In this document: positions 26,737-35,917 of the stretch, in pieces
Position numbering within the stretch: the first letter of the stretch is position 1
Layout: each line of letters begins with the position of its first letter
Source: an uncultured Lachnospiraceae bacterium
Lineage (GTDB): Bacteria > Bacillota > Clostridia > Lachnospirales > Lachnospiraceae
Assembly: GCA_947564645.1 (NCBI GenBank)
Contig: CANOCU010000013.1
Coordinates: 1 to 64,000 of the forward strand
Direction of reading: 5' to 3'
Length of the DNA: 64,000 nucleotides
Program-made: the position numbers and the translations under genes
The notes under the pieces: generated by a model
What the model was told of the DNA's origin: nothing
Seen by the model: the letters and a program-made list of their open reading frames with translations, nothing else
The model's database searches: none

Positions 26737-27021
26737 ATGAATATAGAGAATATACCGGAGGCGTTCTGTGTGGCGCTGCGCCTTAAGATCATTACGGCAC
26801 TGGTCAGTTCGGCGAGAACTTTTGCACAGCTGCGGGAGATCACGCAGGCAACACAGGGGAACTTGAGCGTACAGCTGACGAAGCTGGAAGAATGGGGATA
26901 CCTTACTTCCGAAAAAGTGATCGAAAAGAAGAAAACAAAGACAACTTATACGATAACTGATTTCGGTCTGCGGCAGTTCGAAGCGTATGTGGAATTGCTG
27001 CAGTCTGTGTTGCAGAAGTAA
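26737..27021 (+). CDS. Small winged-helix transcriptional regulator (HTH_34/MarR-like)
   Basis: A 94-residue single-domain DNA-binding protein. The helix-turn-helix covers about 26-55 (RTFAQLREITQATQGNLSVQLTKLEEWGYL), followed by a basic wing (EKKKTKTTYTITDFG) and a C-terminal dimerising helix. This resembles the HTH_34 winged-helix family of small stand-alone regulators. It is translated just after the membrane protein and is the natural candidate to bind the palindromes at 25942-25966. Confidence 0.82.
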   Translation: MNIENIPEAFCVALRLKIITALVSSARTFAQLREITQATQGNLSVQLTKLEEWGYLTSEKVIEKKKTKTTYTITDFGLRQFEAYVELLQSVLQK

Positions 27022-27064
27022 GGGTTGCAAAGGTAAAGTTGTTCTCGAAATTTTTTGTCTGTAT

Positions 27065-27134
27065 TGTTATAATAATAGTATCAAAATGGATAGGAAGGTT
27101 TTTTGCGCGAAAGAAAAGTGTTTTTTGTTATAAT
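27065..27134 (+). promoter_or_regulatory. Two extended -10 promoter elements before the three-gene cassette
   Basis: TGTTATAAT occurs twice (27065-27073 and 27126-27134), each matching the extended -10 form TGnTATAAT. Neither has a good -35 at the right distance, which extended -10 promoters can do without. The second lies 38 bases before the ATG of the HEPN-like gene. The T-rich stretches around 27051-27126 make the region distinctly AT-rich. Confidence 0.5.
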
Positions 27135-27171
27135 TTTGATTGGAAATGGTTAAACAAAGGAGTAAGAATAA

Positions 27172-27600
27172 ATGGCGGTAGAAGATTTCTACGAGGCGTC
27201 AATACGACACTGGATTGATGGATGTATTCTGGAGGAGAATGAAGAATATGATAATGCAGTCTGTATGCAGGGATTTGCTGCAGAGTGTGCGTTGAAAAGA
27301 ATTATGGAGAGATTACGTACATTTAGTGTAATCCGTAAGTACAGCCATTCCGGAGATATGCTTTTTCAGGACATTGTGATGATCCTGGCAGGTGATATCG
27401 GATTGACAATGATGATCGATCCGGCATGTGCTTTAAGGCTGTCGCAAATAGTATTGCCTGATGTTCTATTTCGGGATCATCCGGAAAGAAGATATTTTAA
27501 GGATGGTACTTATACGAAGACGGAGGTGGAAGCTTGTCGGAATGCGGTGAATTGCCTGATCAGGGAAATGGCATTTCTGCGTTTAGATGGATATATATAA
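27172..27600 (+). CDS. HEPN-like small protein, first gene of the ATPase cassette
   Basis: A 142-residue helical protein. The segment RHWIDGCILEENEEYDNAVCMQGFAAECALKRIMERL (residues 11-47) matches the HEPN pattern of an aromatic/acidic helix, then a G-Y/F-A-x-E-C-A-L-K helix. YSHSGDML stands where HEPN proteins of the COG1895/COG2250 type have GHDL. A clear RNase Rx4-6H motif is not obvious, so it may be a structural or sensor HEPN. AAAGGAG lies 9 bases before the ATG. It is followed, nearly without gap, by a ParA-like ATPase. HEPN proteins often act as toxins or subunits in conflict systems. Confidence 0.7.
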   Translation: MAVEDFYEASIRHWIDGCILEENEEYDNAVCMQGFAAECALKRIMERLRTFSVIRKYSHSGDMLFQDIVMILAGDIGLTMMIDPACALRLSQIVLPDVLFRDHPERRYFKDGTYTKTEVEACRNAVNCLIREMAFLRLDGYI

Positions 27601-27616
27601 GGAGAGAAACAGGAAA

Positions 27617-28948
27617 ATGATAACGTTTAATGATGCTCTGGATGTAGCAATGATATGTGTACGTAAATGGAGCCAGAATGCGGCAGTAACAGAAGTTACA
27701 CTGATCAGAGATGTATATGGCAAAGTGACATTGCTGATCGATAATACAACATCTATAGATGATTTTGATAAAGATTCCTTAGCCACTATTCTGCACAGTG
27801 ATATGGGAGCGTACTTCAGTGGAAGAGTTTATTGGAAGAAGTTATCCAATAGCCAGAAAAGGATGGAGGAACGGGAGAGGATCATTATTGATCTTATAGA
27901 GAATGAAAGGATATTCTGGAAAGTGGATGGGAACATCCAGTATTTTCTGTCTGAACGGGCGATTGCGAAAAAAGCGTGGGTTTATCGATGGAAAAAAGCA
28001 GAGGCAGTGTGGCCTTATGAAGAAGCAGTAAATGGTACTAAGGTGATCACATTTTATTCTTTTAAAGGCGGTATGGGCAGAACAACTTCATTGGCCGGAG
28101 TCGCATTGTCACTGGTGAGACAGGGCAAAAATGTAATGATGGTAGATACAGACATTGAGGCGCCTGGATTGGCAACATTGTTTCTGGATGAAGAAGCAAT
28201 AACTAAGGGGGTATTGGATTATCTGATCGAGCACGAGATTAATCCCGGCATACCCTTAACAGATTTTGTCTGTGATATAGCAGAGCCATCTTTACTGGAT
28301 GAAGACGAGGGACAATTGTTTTTGATGGCGGCTGGAAAGGTGGATGAGAATTACCTTCAAAAATTGGCACGTATTGATTATCAGGATAACAGGGACGGTT
28401 ATTTGAGAGAGGCAATGAAGGAATTGCTGAGTGCGATCAAGAACAATTATGACGTAGATTATATTCTGGTAGATGCACGAGCCGGGTTTCATGATATGGG
28501 CGGTATAGCAGTTACGCAGATTCCTCATGGCGTAGTGCTGTTTGGAAATGACAGCAGACAATCCTGGGATGGGATAACACAAGTTTTGCGGACGATCGCG
28601 GAAGGACACGAGGAAGATTTTCCGGTGATGATCGTGAATACAATGTGTCCTAAGCCGACAGCAGATGATTTTGCGCCTGCAAGACAACGTTTTATTCGTA
28701 AATCACATACGATTTGTGTGGAAAACTACTACGATGAAAATAGTAAAATACCTGGCATAGAAGCGGAGGGCGAAGTTCATTTTCCGGAGCTTATTCCGTT
28801 TAACGATGAACTTTTGCGGGGGATAGAGTTATATTCGGATGAGAGTCCGGAGAGAAAGCAGCGCGTGAGCGCTTATAAAAGCATATTGACCGGGGAAAGT
28901 TACAAAAAGATCGCAGAGCGGATCGGCAAGTGGTTTGGAGAGGAATAA
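27617..28948 (+). CDS. ParA/MinD-like ATPase with variant KGGMGRTT P-loop
   Basis: A 443-residue protein. Residues 1-140 form an unrecognised N-terminal domain. From 143 there is a deviant-Walker A ATPase of the ParA/MinD/SIMIBI class: VITFYSFKGGMGRTTSLAGVALSLVRQG, with arginine (R155) where ParA has its conserved lysine, then VDTDIEAPGLAT and DYILVDARAGFHDMGG as switch II. Members of this class act as dimeric switches. ATG 27617 is preferred over 27587, which lacks a ribosome binding site and would overlap the previous gene; the AAGGAG at 27599-27604 is somewhat far. It stops 2 bases before the next gene. Confidence 0.78.
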   Translation: MITFNDALDVAMICVRKWSQNAAVTEVTLIRDVYGKVTLLIDNTTSIDDFDKDSLATILHSDMGAYFSGRVYWKKLSNSQKRMEERERIIIDLIENERIFWKVDGNIQYFLSERAIAKKAWVYRWKKAEAVWPYEEAVNGTKVITFYSFKGGMGRTTSLAGVALSLVRQGKNVMMVDTDIEAPGLATLFLDEEAITKGVLDYLIEHEINPGIPLTDFVCDIAEPSLLDEDEGQLFLMAAGKVDENYLQKLARIDYQDNRDGYLREAMKELLSAIKNNYDVDYILVDARAGFHDMGGIAVTQIPHGVVLFGNDSRQSWDGITQVLRTIAEGHEEDFPVMIVNTMCPKPTADDFAPARQRFIRKSHTICVENYYDENSKIPGIEAEGEVHFPELIPFNDELLRGIELYSDESPERKQRVSAYKSILTGESYKKIAERIGKWFGEE

Positions 28949-28950
28949 GG

Positions 28951-30459
28951 ATGGAGAATGAAGCGAAATATAAAATATTAGAAGGGATTTCTAATTGTGT
29001 ACCAGAAAATGGTTCGGGAGAGGATGAAGATAATCTTTTACAAAATTTTCTGCCACTGCGTAGTTATGGCAAACTGGCCGATCCTAAGAATTTTCTGATC
29101 ACAGGAGGACGCGGTTCGGGAAAGACAGAACTGTTTCGGATTTTGACTTCTTGTGGTGGTCTGCATTATGTGATCAGCGAGAAGGACAGAAGCCGTTATA
29201 CGGGCTTTCGGGAACAGGAATTTTTGACCGGATATATTGCAACAGGTCCGGAGGCGAAAGCATTTCCGGTTTCCAATTCTTGTGATGATCTTTTAAATAT
29301 TGAGAAACCGGATAATCTGACTTCTTTTTGGGGTGGATTAGTTTGTGCGGTAATTCTAAGAAAGCTTCAGGACCATCAGGAGATCATAGAACTAGCCAAC
29401 CGTTATTTTGATGTAAAGATCAGAAAAATTTTAGAGGAAAACAGCAGCGAGGTTTCAAGTTGGTGGAAGGTATTGGATTCCAGAAAGGAAAAATGGGAGA
29501 GTTTTCTGGATCAGGCAGACACAGTACTGGAAAAGAAGGATATACATCTTTGTTTGGTATATGATGAATTGGATCGTATTTGCGGCAATTATGACAAGCT
29601 GTTTTCTTATATTAGAAGTTTACTGGATTTCTGGTACCGTCATAATAATCGTTTTACCCATATAAAAGCCAAAATTTTTTTGCGAAGTGATCTGTATAAT
29701 GCGAAGGCATTGCAGTTTGTAGATGCTTCCAAAATGGGAGCATATCGGCTCGAGTTGAATTGGGACACCAATTCTCTTTATCGGCTGTTGACCAAGAGAA
29801 TGGCAAATGCCGGAATAAGAGAGATGGAGCTGTACCTGAAAGAAGTGCCCGGATTGCTGCAGACAAAGATGCAGGGGGCGCTTGGTTACTTGCCGGATAA
29901 TTCCGAAGATACTTTTCGTCTGCTCATTAATAAGATGATCGGTCAATATATGGGAAAGGATGCCAAAAGAGGAATCAGTTACACATGGGTACCCAATCAT
30001 ATTCAGGATGCAAATGGAGAGACAGCTCCACGGGCCTTCTTGAAATGTTTTGCCTTTGCAGCAGAAGAGATGCTGAACCATAAAAGTGATGTGGCGGCTT
30101 TGGAAGAGGAAAGAATTCTGTTGCCTACGAGGCTTCAGGGGGCAGTGGCAAAAGTTTCGGCAGACAGAGTACAGGAATTGACACAGGAAGAATATCAGTG
30201 GCTTCAAAATTTGATCGGACGTCTGCGGGGCAAAACAATGTTGATGGGAGTTGACGAATTTTTAGATTATCTGGATCCGGGGAACTGGCCGGAGGCAGAG
30301 CGGGATAAGCTGCCGGGAAAGACAAGCATGGAAATTCTTGAAGTATTGGTTACTTTGGGGATTGTAATGAGGACTATGGATGAAAGGATCAATATTCCTG
30401 AAATATATTTGCATGGGTTTGGGTTAAAGCGTAAGGGTGGCATAAAGCGCCCGAAATAG
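28951..30459 (+). CDS. STAND-like P-loop ATPase, Sll1717-type
   Basis: A 502-residue ATPase with a P-loop close to the N-terminus: FLITGGRGSGKTELFRIL (Walker A 52-59), Walker B LCLVYDELDRI (200-210) and a sensor strand KIFLRSDLYN. The C-terminal ~170 residues are helical and may hold a winged-helix-like region. The arrangement resembles the P-loop ATPase Sll1717 family, often found in defence islands. The ATG at 28951 begins 2 bases after the ParA-like gene's stop, with AGAGG upstream. All three genes therefore form one tight operon; which component is the effector is not visible. Confidence 0.75.
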   Translation: MENEAKYKILEGISNCVPENGSGEDEDNLLQNFLPLRSYGKLADPKNFLITGGRGSGKTELFRILTSCGGLHYVISEKDRSRYTGFREQEFLTGYIATGPEAKAFPVSNSCDDLLNIEKPDNLTSFWGGLVCAVILRKLQDHQEIIELANRYFDVKIRKILEENSSEVSSWWKVLDSRKEKWESFLDQADTVLEKKDIHLCLVYDELDRICGNYDKLFSYIRSLLDFWYRHNNRFTHIKAKIFLRSDLYNAKALQFVDASKMGAYRLELNWDTNSLYRLLTKRMANAGIREMELYLKEVPGLLQTKMQGALGYLPDNSEDTFRLLINKMIGQYMGKDAKRGISYTWVPNHIQDANGETAPRAFLKCFAFAAEEMLNHKSDVAALEEERILLPTRLQGAVAKVSADRVQELTQEEYQWLQNLIGRLRGKTMLMGVDEFLDYLDPGNWPEAERDKLPGKTSMEILEVLVTLGIVMRTMDERINIPEIYLHGFGLKRKGGIKRPK

Positions 30460-30503
30460 GAGAGAGACGATCAGGCTTAAAAACGCGGGAATTTTCTTTT
30501 CAG

Positions 30504-30532
30504 TTGAATTTACCTTCTAAATCTGCTACAAT
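30504..30532 (+). promoter_or_regulatory. Sigma-A promoter of secA-prfB
   Basis: TTGAAT (30504-30509), a 17-base spacer, TACAAT (30527-30532). Transcription would start near 30539, leaving a leader of about 170 nt before secA. Confidence 0.75.
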
Positions 30533-30539
30533 ATACGTT

Positions 30540-30711
30540 GGTCTTTTATAATTTGGACATTTTAGAGAAATGGTCATATGCCGGCCCAGGGTAATCTGCA
30601 GGGGCTCCGGCAGGTGATCTTAGAGGGCAATACGCCCAGCAGCCAAAGGAAGGTAAGCAGTGCATCGGGTTAGAGTGCGAAACGCGTCCGATACACGGAA
30701 ACGAGGCGGTC
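30540..30711 (+). promoter_or_regulatory. Structured secA leader, candidate cis-regulatory RNA
   Basis: The ~170-nt leader holds at least three stems. GCCGG/CCGGC (about 30580-30612) encloses a G-rich loop. GGGC-AATAC-GCCC lies at about 30625-30637. A long 3' hairpin pairs CATCGG with CCGATAC around 30662-30694 and contains an inner GTGCG-AAA-CGCGT stem. It ends just before the secA ribosome binding site GAGGCGG. It matches no riboswitch core that I recognise (TPP, FMN, SAM, c-di-GMP, ZTP, cobalamin were considered). No gene is present in this stretch. Confidence 0.45.
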
Positions 30712-33276
30712 ATGAGTGTAATTCAGAAAGTATTTGGAACGCATAGTGAGAGGGAGATCAAGCGCATAAACGGTCTGGTGGATAAGATCGAGGGCCTGCG
30801 TCCCGGCATGATGGAGCTGTCGGACGAGCAGCTGCGTGACAAGACGAAAGAATATAAGAAGAGACTGGAGGACGGAGAGACGCTGGACGATCTGCTGCCG
30901 GAGGCCTATGCCACGGTGCGTGAGGCGGCCCGCAGGATCCTGAAGACGGAGCACTACCGGGTGCAGCTGATCGGCGGTATCGTGCTGCATCAGGGACGGA
31001 TCGCCGAGATGAGGACCGGTGAAGGTAAGACACAGACCTGTCTTCTGCCGGCTTATCTGAATGCACTGGAAGGCAGGGGCGTGCACGTCGTTACCGTCAA
31101 TGACTACCTGGCGAAGCGTGACGCGGAGTGGATGGGACAGGTACATGAGTTTTTGGGCCTGAAAGTGGGCTGCGTCCTGAACGATATGAAATCCGACGAG
31201 CGCCGGGAAGCCTACAACTGTGATATTACGTATGTGACGAACAATGAGCTGGGATTCGACTATCTGCGCGACAACATGGTCATCTATAAGGAGCAGCTGG
31301 TGCTCCGAGATCTGCACTATGCCATCATCGACGAGGTGGACTCGGTACTGATCGATGAGGCCCGCACACCGCTGATCATTTCCGGACAGAGCGGTAAGTC
31401 CACGAAGCTCTATGAGGCCTGCGACATTCTGGCCAGGCAGCTGACCCGCGGCGAGGATATGGAAGAGCTGACGAAGATGGATGCCATCATGGGTGTGGAA
31501 CGCGAGGAGACAGGCGACTTTATCGTCAATGAGAAGGATAAAGTGGTGAACCTGACTGCCCAGGGCGTGGCCAAGGTGGAACGCTTCTTCCAGATCGAGA
31601 ATCTGGCGGATCCGGAGAATCTGGAGATCCAGCACAATATTATTCTGGCGCTGCGTGCCCACAATCTGATGTTCCGCGACCAGGACTATGTGGTGAAGGA
31701 CGATCAGGTGCTGATCGTGGATGGCTTTACAGGCCGTATCATGCCGGGCAGACGTTATTCCGACGGACTGCATCAGGCGATCGAGGCCAAGGAACACGTG
31801 AAGGTGAAGCGGGAGAGTAAGACGCTTGCCACCATCACGTTCCAGAACTTTTTTAATAAATTCGAGAAAAAGGCCGGCATGACCGGTACGGCGCTGACGG
31901 AGGAAAAGGAGTTCCGGGATATTTACGGAATGGACGTGGTATCGATCCCCACTAATAAGCCGATCGCGCGTATTGATCATCAGGACTGTGTCTATAAGAC
32001 GAGGAAAGAAAAACTGCGTGCCATCGTTATGGCGGTGGAGGAGGCCCATGCCAAGGGGCAGCCGGTGCTGGTGGGCACCATCAATATCGACGCCTCGGAG
32101 GAACTGAGCGGCCTGCTTAAGCGGCGCGGCATCGAACATAAGGTACTGAACGCCAAGTTCCATGAGATGGAGGCGGAGATCGTGGCAGATGCCGGTATTC
32201 ACGGGGCGGTGACCATCGCCACCAACATGGCGGGCCGTGGTACGGATATCAAGCTGGATGAGGAAGCCAGAGCGGCGGGAGGTCTGATGATTGTCGGTAC
32301 AGAGCGGCACGAGTCCAGACGTATCGACAATCAGCTGCGCGGACGAAGCGGCCGACAGGGCGATCCGGGTGAATCCAGATTCTATATCTCTCTGGAGGAT
32401 GATCTGATGCGTCTGTTCGGTTCCGACCGGATGATCGCCATGTTTAATGCGCTTGGCATTCCGGAAGGACAGGAGATCGAGCACAAGGCGCTGACGAAAG
32501 CCATTGAGTCGGCACAGAAGAAGATCGAGAACAACAATTTCGGCATCAGAAAGAGTCTGTTGGAATATGACCAGGTCATGAACGAGCAGAGAGAGATCAT
32601 CTACGAGGAGAGACGGCGTGTATTAAACGGCGAGAGTATGCGGGATGCCATCTACAAGATGATCACGGATATCACGGAGAATTGTGTGGATATCTGTATC
32701 GGTGACGACACGGATTTCGAGGAGTGGGATTTCAAGGAGCTGAACACACTGCTTCTGCCGACGATTCCTCTGAAACCTTTGAACGCCGAGCGGGTGATGA
32801 AGCCGAAGAAGAACAGCTTAAAGCAGCAGCTGAAAGAGGAGGCTGTCAAGCTCTATGAGGCGAAGGAAGCGGAATTTCCGGAGCCTGAGGCGATCAGAGA
32901 GATCGAGCGCGTGATCCTGCTGAAAGTGATCGACAGAAAGTGGATGGATCATATTGACGATATGGACCAGCTGCGGCAGGGGGCAGGCCTGCAGGCTTAC
33001 GCCCAGAAGGATCCGCTGGTGGAATATAAGATGAACGGCTATGAGATGTTCGACGATATGACGCAGAATATCAGGGAAGAGACCGTCAGACTCCTGCTCC
33101 ATGTACGTATCGAGCAGAAGGTGGAGAGAGAACAGGTAGCCAAGGTGACAGGTACAAACAAGGACGATACCGTCCAGAAGGGACCGGTAAAGCGTATGGA
33201 GGCCAAGGTATATCCCAACGATCCCTGTCCCTGCGGATCCGGTAAGAAGTACAAACAGTGCTGCGGGAGAAAATAA
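30712..33276 (+). CDS. secA: Preprotein translocase ATPase SecA
   Basis: An 854-residue motor of the Sec translocon, acting at the inner face of the membrane. NBD1 has Walker A MRTGEGKT and the DEAD-like [14 protein letters not shown]; the preprotein cross-linking domain and NBD2 ([31 protein letters not shown]) follow, then the helical scaffold. The tail carries the SEC-C zinc motif [14 protein letters not shown]. Length is normal for Firmicutes. prfB follows after 92 bases without a terminator, an arrangement conserved in this phylum. Confidence 0.98.
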   Translation: MSVIQKVFGTHSEREIKRINGLVDKIEGLRPGMMELSDEQLRDKTKEYKKRLEDGETLDDLLPEAYATVREAARRILKTEHYRVQLIGGIVLHQGRIAEMRTGEGKTQTCLLPAYLNALEGRGVHVVTVNDYLAKRDAEWMGQVHEFLGLKVGCVLNDMKSDERREAYNCDITYVTNNELGFDYLRDNMVIYKEQLVLRDLHYAIIDEVDSVLIDEARTPLIISGQSGKSTKLYEACDILARQLTRGEDMEELTKMDAIMGVEREETGDFIVNEKDKVVNLTAQGVAKVERFFQIENLADPENLEIQHNIILALRAHNLMFRDQDYVVKDDQVLIVDGFTGRIMPGRRYSDGLHQAIEAKEHVKVKRESKTLATITFQNFFNKFEKKAGMTGTALTEEKEFRDIYGMDVVSIPTNKPIARIDHQDCVYKTRKEKLRAIVMAVEEAHAKGQPVLVGTINIDASEELSGLLKRRGIEHKVLNAKFHEMEAEIVADAGIHGAVTIATNMAGRGTDIKLDEEARAAGGLMIVGTERHESRRIDNQLRGRSGRQGDPGESRFYISLEDDLMRLFGSDRMIAMFNALGIPEGQEIEHKALTKAIESAQKKIENNNFGIRKSLLEYDQVMNEQREIIYEERRRVLNGESMRDAIYKMITDITENCVDICIGDDTDFEEWDFKELNTLLLPTIPLKPLNAERVMKPKKNSLKQQLKEEAVKLYEAKEAEFPEPEAIREIERVILLKVIDRKWMDHIDDMDQLRQGAGLQAYAQKDPLVEYKMNGYEMFDDMTQNIREETVRLLLHVRIEQKVEREQVAKVTGTNKDDTVQKGPVKRMEAKVYPNDPCPCGSGKKYKQCCGRK

Positions 33277-33368
33277 AGGAAGCGGCATAATATTCAAATA
33301 TTACAACTTGTATTTTTCAGAAGTAAATAATAGAATAAATAAAAATGAGAAAAAGGTGGTGACGTTAA

Positions 33369-34473
33369 GTGGTAGAACTGGATAACATGAAATCCGAGCT
33401 CCTGGCTTATGAAAGTCCCTTAGCGGAAGTGAGGGATTCACTTTGACTTAGCGAATAAGTCGAAGCGGATCGAGGAGCTGGAAATGGAAATGCAGGCGCC
33501 TGATTTCTGGAATGACCCGGAGAAGTCGAACCAGAAGATGCGGGAGGCCAAGAACCTGAAGGATATCGTCGGTACGATGGACGGTCTGTCCGGCCAGTAC
33601 GAAGATATCCTGACGCTGATCGAGATGGGATATGAGGACAACGATCCCGCGATCATACCGGATATCGAGCAGGAATTGAAGGAATTTAAGGAAACCTTCG
33701 AGAATATCCGGATCAATACGCTTTTGTCCGGGGAGTATGACAAGAACAATGCCATACTCAAATTAAACGCGGGCGCAGGCGGCACGGAGAGCTGCGACTG
33801 GTGCAGTATGCTCTACCGCATGTACACGAGATGGGCCGAACGAAAAGGATTTGCCCTCGAGGTGATCGATTATCTGGACGGCGATGAGGCCGGTATCAAG
33901 TCGGTGACCTTCCAGATCAACGGTGAGAATGCTTACGGTTATCTGAAATCAGAGAAAGGCGTGCACAGACTGGTGCGTATATCGCCTTTTAACGCTCAGG
34001 GCAAGCGTCAGACTTCCTTCGTATCCCTCGATGTCATGCCGGATATCGAGGACGATGTGGATGTGGAAGTGAAAGACGAGGATATCCGTATCGATACCTA
34101 TCGAAGCAGCGGCGCGGGCGGACAGCATATCAACAAGACGTCCTCGGCGATCCGGATCACCCATTTCCCGACAGGGATCGTGGTGACCTGCCAGAACGAG
34201 CGGAGCCAGTTCCAGAATAAGGATAAGGCGATGCAGATGCTGAAGGCGAAGCTGTATATGCTCAAGCAGGAAGAAAATGCCGAGAAACTGTCCGATATCC
34301 GGGGGGATGTGAAAGAGATCGGCTGGGGCAACCAGATCCGTTCCTATGTCATGCAGCCCTACACGATGGTCAAGGACCACAGGACCAATGAGGAATCGGG
34401 AAATGTGGATGCGGTGATGGATGGAGCGATCGATCCGTTTATCAATGCGTACCTGCGGTGGATCAATTCGTAA
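33369..34473 (+). CDS. prfB: Peptide chain release factor 2 with programmed +1 frameshift
   Basis: RF2 recognises UGA and UAA stop codons. The gene starts at GTG 33369 (AAGGTGG 9 bases upstream; an in-frame TAA directly precedes it) and runs 25 codons to CTT followed by TGA at 33444-33446. A +1 slip on CTTTGAC gives GAC as the next codon and a product of about 367 residues. The main part has the RF2 tripeptide SPF (VRISPFNAQGKRQTSF) and the catalytic GGQ loop (RSSGAGGQHINKTSSAIR). Only the segment from 33447 is seen as one uninterrupted frame, so an automatic call starting at 33484 would miss the N-terminus. Confidence 0.97.
33431..33447 (+). promoter_or_regulatory. RF2 autoregulatory frameshift site
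   Basis: An internal Shine-Dalgarno-like GAGGG (33431-33435) precedes the slippery CTT-TGA-C (33441-33447). Low RF2 lets ribosomes pause at the UGA and slip +1, making more RF2. The UGA-C context is the classic one. The spacer between the internal Shine-Dalgarno and CTT is slightly longer than in E. coli. Confidence 0.93.
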
Positions 34474-34518
34474 TGGTTTTGCTCTCTGTGGGCAAAGCGC
34501 TATTCTATCGTGAAAAAT

Positions 34519-34548
34519 AAAAGCCGGGCCGTGATGGCCTGGCTTTTT
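34519..34548. terminator. Bidirectional terminator between prfB and the DUF975 gene
   Basis: AAAGCCGGGCC pairs with GGCCTGGCTTT around GTGAT; T runs follow on the plus strand and, as an A run upstream, on the minus strand. The genes on either side converge here. Confidence 0.85.
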
Positions 34549-34602
34549 CCGATTCAGGGAGAACGCGTTCCCTATTATGCAAGTATAACATGTTATTTGG
34601 CG

Positions 34603-35337
34603 TCAGCGGTCAGATGTGTGGCCGGAATGGGTGACGATATCCAAATAAAACTCCGCCAGCGTCGCATTCATGTAGGGCGATACCCAGAGAAGGGCGATCC
34701 CGCAGGATAAGAGGCCCAACAGCAGAAGCGGCACGAAGCTGAGAAAGATATAGAACAGCCGGATCTTGTTGCCTGCCATCAGCTTTCTGCTCATGGAAAG
34801 CAGTTCCCTGGCGGTATACTGCGGGAAATCATGCAGCAGGAAGAAGGCCGGCGCATAGAGCAGATTCAATATGAGGGAAACCACGCCGGATAAGATCATG
34901 CACAGTCCATATTGCGTGAGCGTAGCAGCATCCGGGAGAAGCGGCATCCTGTACAGCACCACATACTCGGGCAGACTGCCGATAAACGTGATCAGCGTGA
35001 TCCAGGCCTGGATCGTAAGCGCCTTATCGGAATACATGCGGAAGCCACAGAAGACGTCATTGACAACCGCAATATGCCCGGTCGCGATCTTAAGGTAGAA
35101 ATAAGCCACACCGGATGAAAGCAGCCCGGTAAAAACGGATACGGCAAAAAGCAGCGCATAATGAATAAGCGTGCCAGGCAGGGTATTCGTGTTCCCGGCA
35201 ACGGAAGTGACAGAAACAGTGGCAAAGCCTGTGAGGAACGTCACGAGCAGGCAGGCGCCGACGGCGCTGCCATAGCGGCCGAACATATGCTCCCTGGCGG
35301 CGGCCTTCAGCGCCGCAGATGATTGATAAAAATTCAT
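34603..35337 (-). CDS. DUF975 family membrane protein
   Basis: A 244-residue integral membrane protein with about five or six helices (GACLLVTFLTGF, LIHYALLFAVSVFTGLLSSG, MILSGVVSLILNLLYAPAFFLL, FYIFLSFVPLLLLGLLSCGIALLWV). The N-terminus (SSAALKAAAREHMFGRYG) and the conserved C-terminal LAMSRKLM-like stretch (LLSMSRKLMAGNKIRLF) followed by an amphipathic segment match DUF975. Function is unknown; members are frequent in Lachnospiraceae. It is the last of three minus-strand genes that share a direction but have modest spacing. Confidence 0.82.
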   Translation of the reverse strand: MNFYQSSAALKAAAREHMFGRYGSAVGACLLVTFLTGFATVSVTSVAGNTNTLPGTLIHYALLFAVSVFTGLLSSGVAYFYLKIATGHIAVVNDVFCGFRMYSDKALTIQAWITLITFIGSLPEYVVLYRMPLLPDAATLTQYGLCMILSGVVSLILNLLYAPAFFLLHDFPQYTARELLSMSRKLMAGNKIRLFYIFLSFVPLLLLGLLSCGIALLWVSPYMNATLAEFYLDIVTHSGHTSDR

Positions 35338-35357
35338 AAATAACCTCCCAAATGCTT

Positions 35358-35867
35358 TTAGAATCCGGCGTCAAAATTTCTTCCCCGGTACTTGCCTGCG
35401 GCATCGGAGGATTTCATTTCTTTCTGGTACGGATTTTCTTCGTTGTAATATTTGATCTGTGTAGCCGTGGTGCCGCCGGATACGTAAGTGCGGCCGCATT
35501 CCGGACAGACTGCCGTCTTGATCGAAACGTTGCAGGATAAGACCTTGCCGTTGTTCTCGGCGGCATCCTTGTAGGCGTTGTTCACGTGTTCCTGCTCGTG
35601 GCTGCGCACCCGGGATGCGGCCGCGTTCGGATCGATATGAGACGCGGCCTTGAATGAGACGTTCTCGTCGGAACCGTCCTGGTACTTACGTTCCCTGCAG
35701 GTCTGGCATTCGGCAGGTGAAGACTGCTTGCCGGCCTTTTTCTCTGTGGACTGGCCAGGGTTACGGATGACGGCAGGTTCGGATTCCGGGGCCGTCGCTG
35801 CAGTGGGACCCCCTGCGGAATAAGAACGCTCATAGCCGTTTATTGTATTATGGGTTGAAGCGATCAT
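35358..35867 (-). CDS. Small HEXXH protein with CxxC pairs, SprA-like
   Basis: A 169-residue soluble protein. HEQEH at 90-94 is an HEXXH zinc-peptidase motif inside AASRVRSHEQEHVNNAY, close to the VRAHEQAH motif of SprA-related proteins. Two CxxC pairs (C54/C57 and C121/C124) could bind a second, structural metal. The N-terminal 45 residues are low-complexity, and no signal peptide is present. It lies 20 bases upstream of DUF975 and could be co-transcribed. Protease activity is an inference from the motif. Confidence 0.72.
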   Translation of the reverse strand: MIASTHNTINGYERSYSAGGPTAATAPESEPAVIRNPGQSTEKKAGKQSSPAECQTCRERKYQDGSDENVSFKAASHIDPNAAASRVRSHEQEHVNNAYKDAAENNGKVLSCNVSIKTAVCPECGRTYVSGGTTATQIKYYNEENPYQKEMKSSDAAGKYRGRNFDAGF

Positions 35868-35917
35868 AGTAATCCTCCATTCTTACTCAGCCTGCGAATT
35901 TTGGTGCAGGCGCAAAT

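Noticed and set aside
30670..32484. Long minus-strand open frame (604 codons) opposite secA
   Set aside because: It mirrors the codon pattern of secA on the plus strand and encodes no recognisable domain; it lacks a ribosome binding site.
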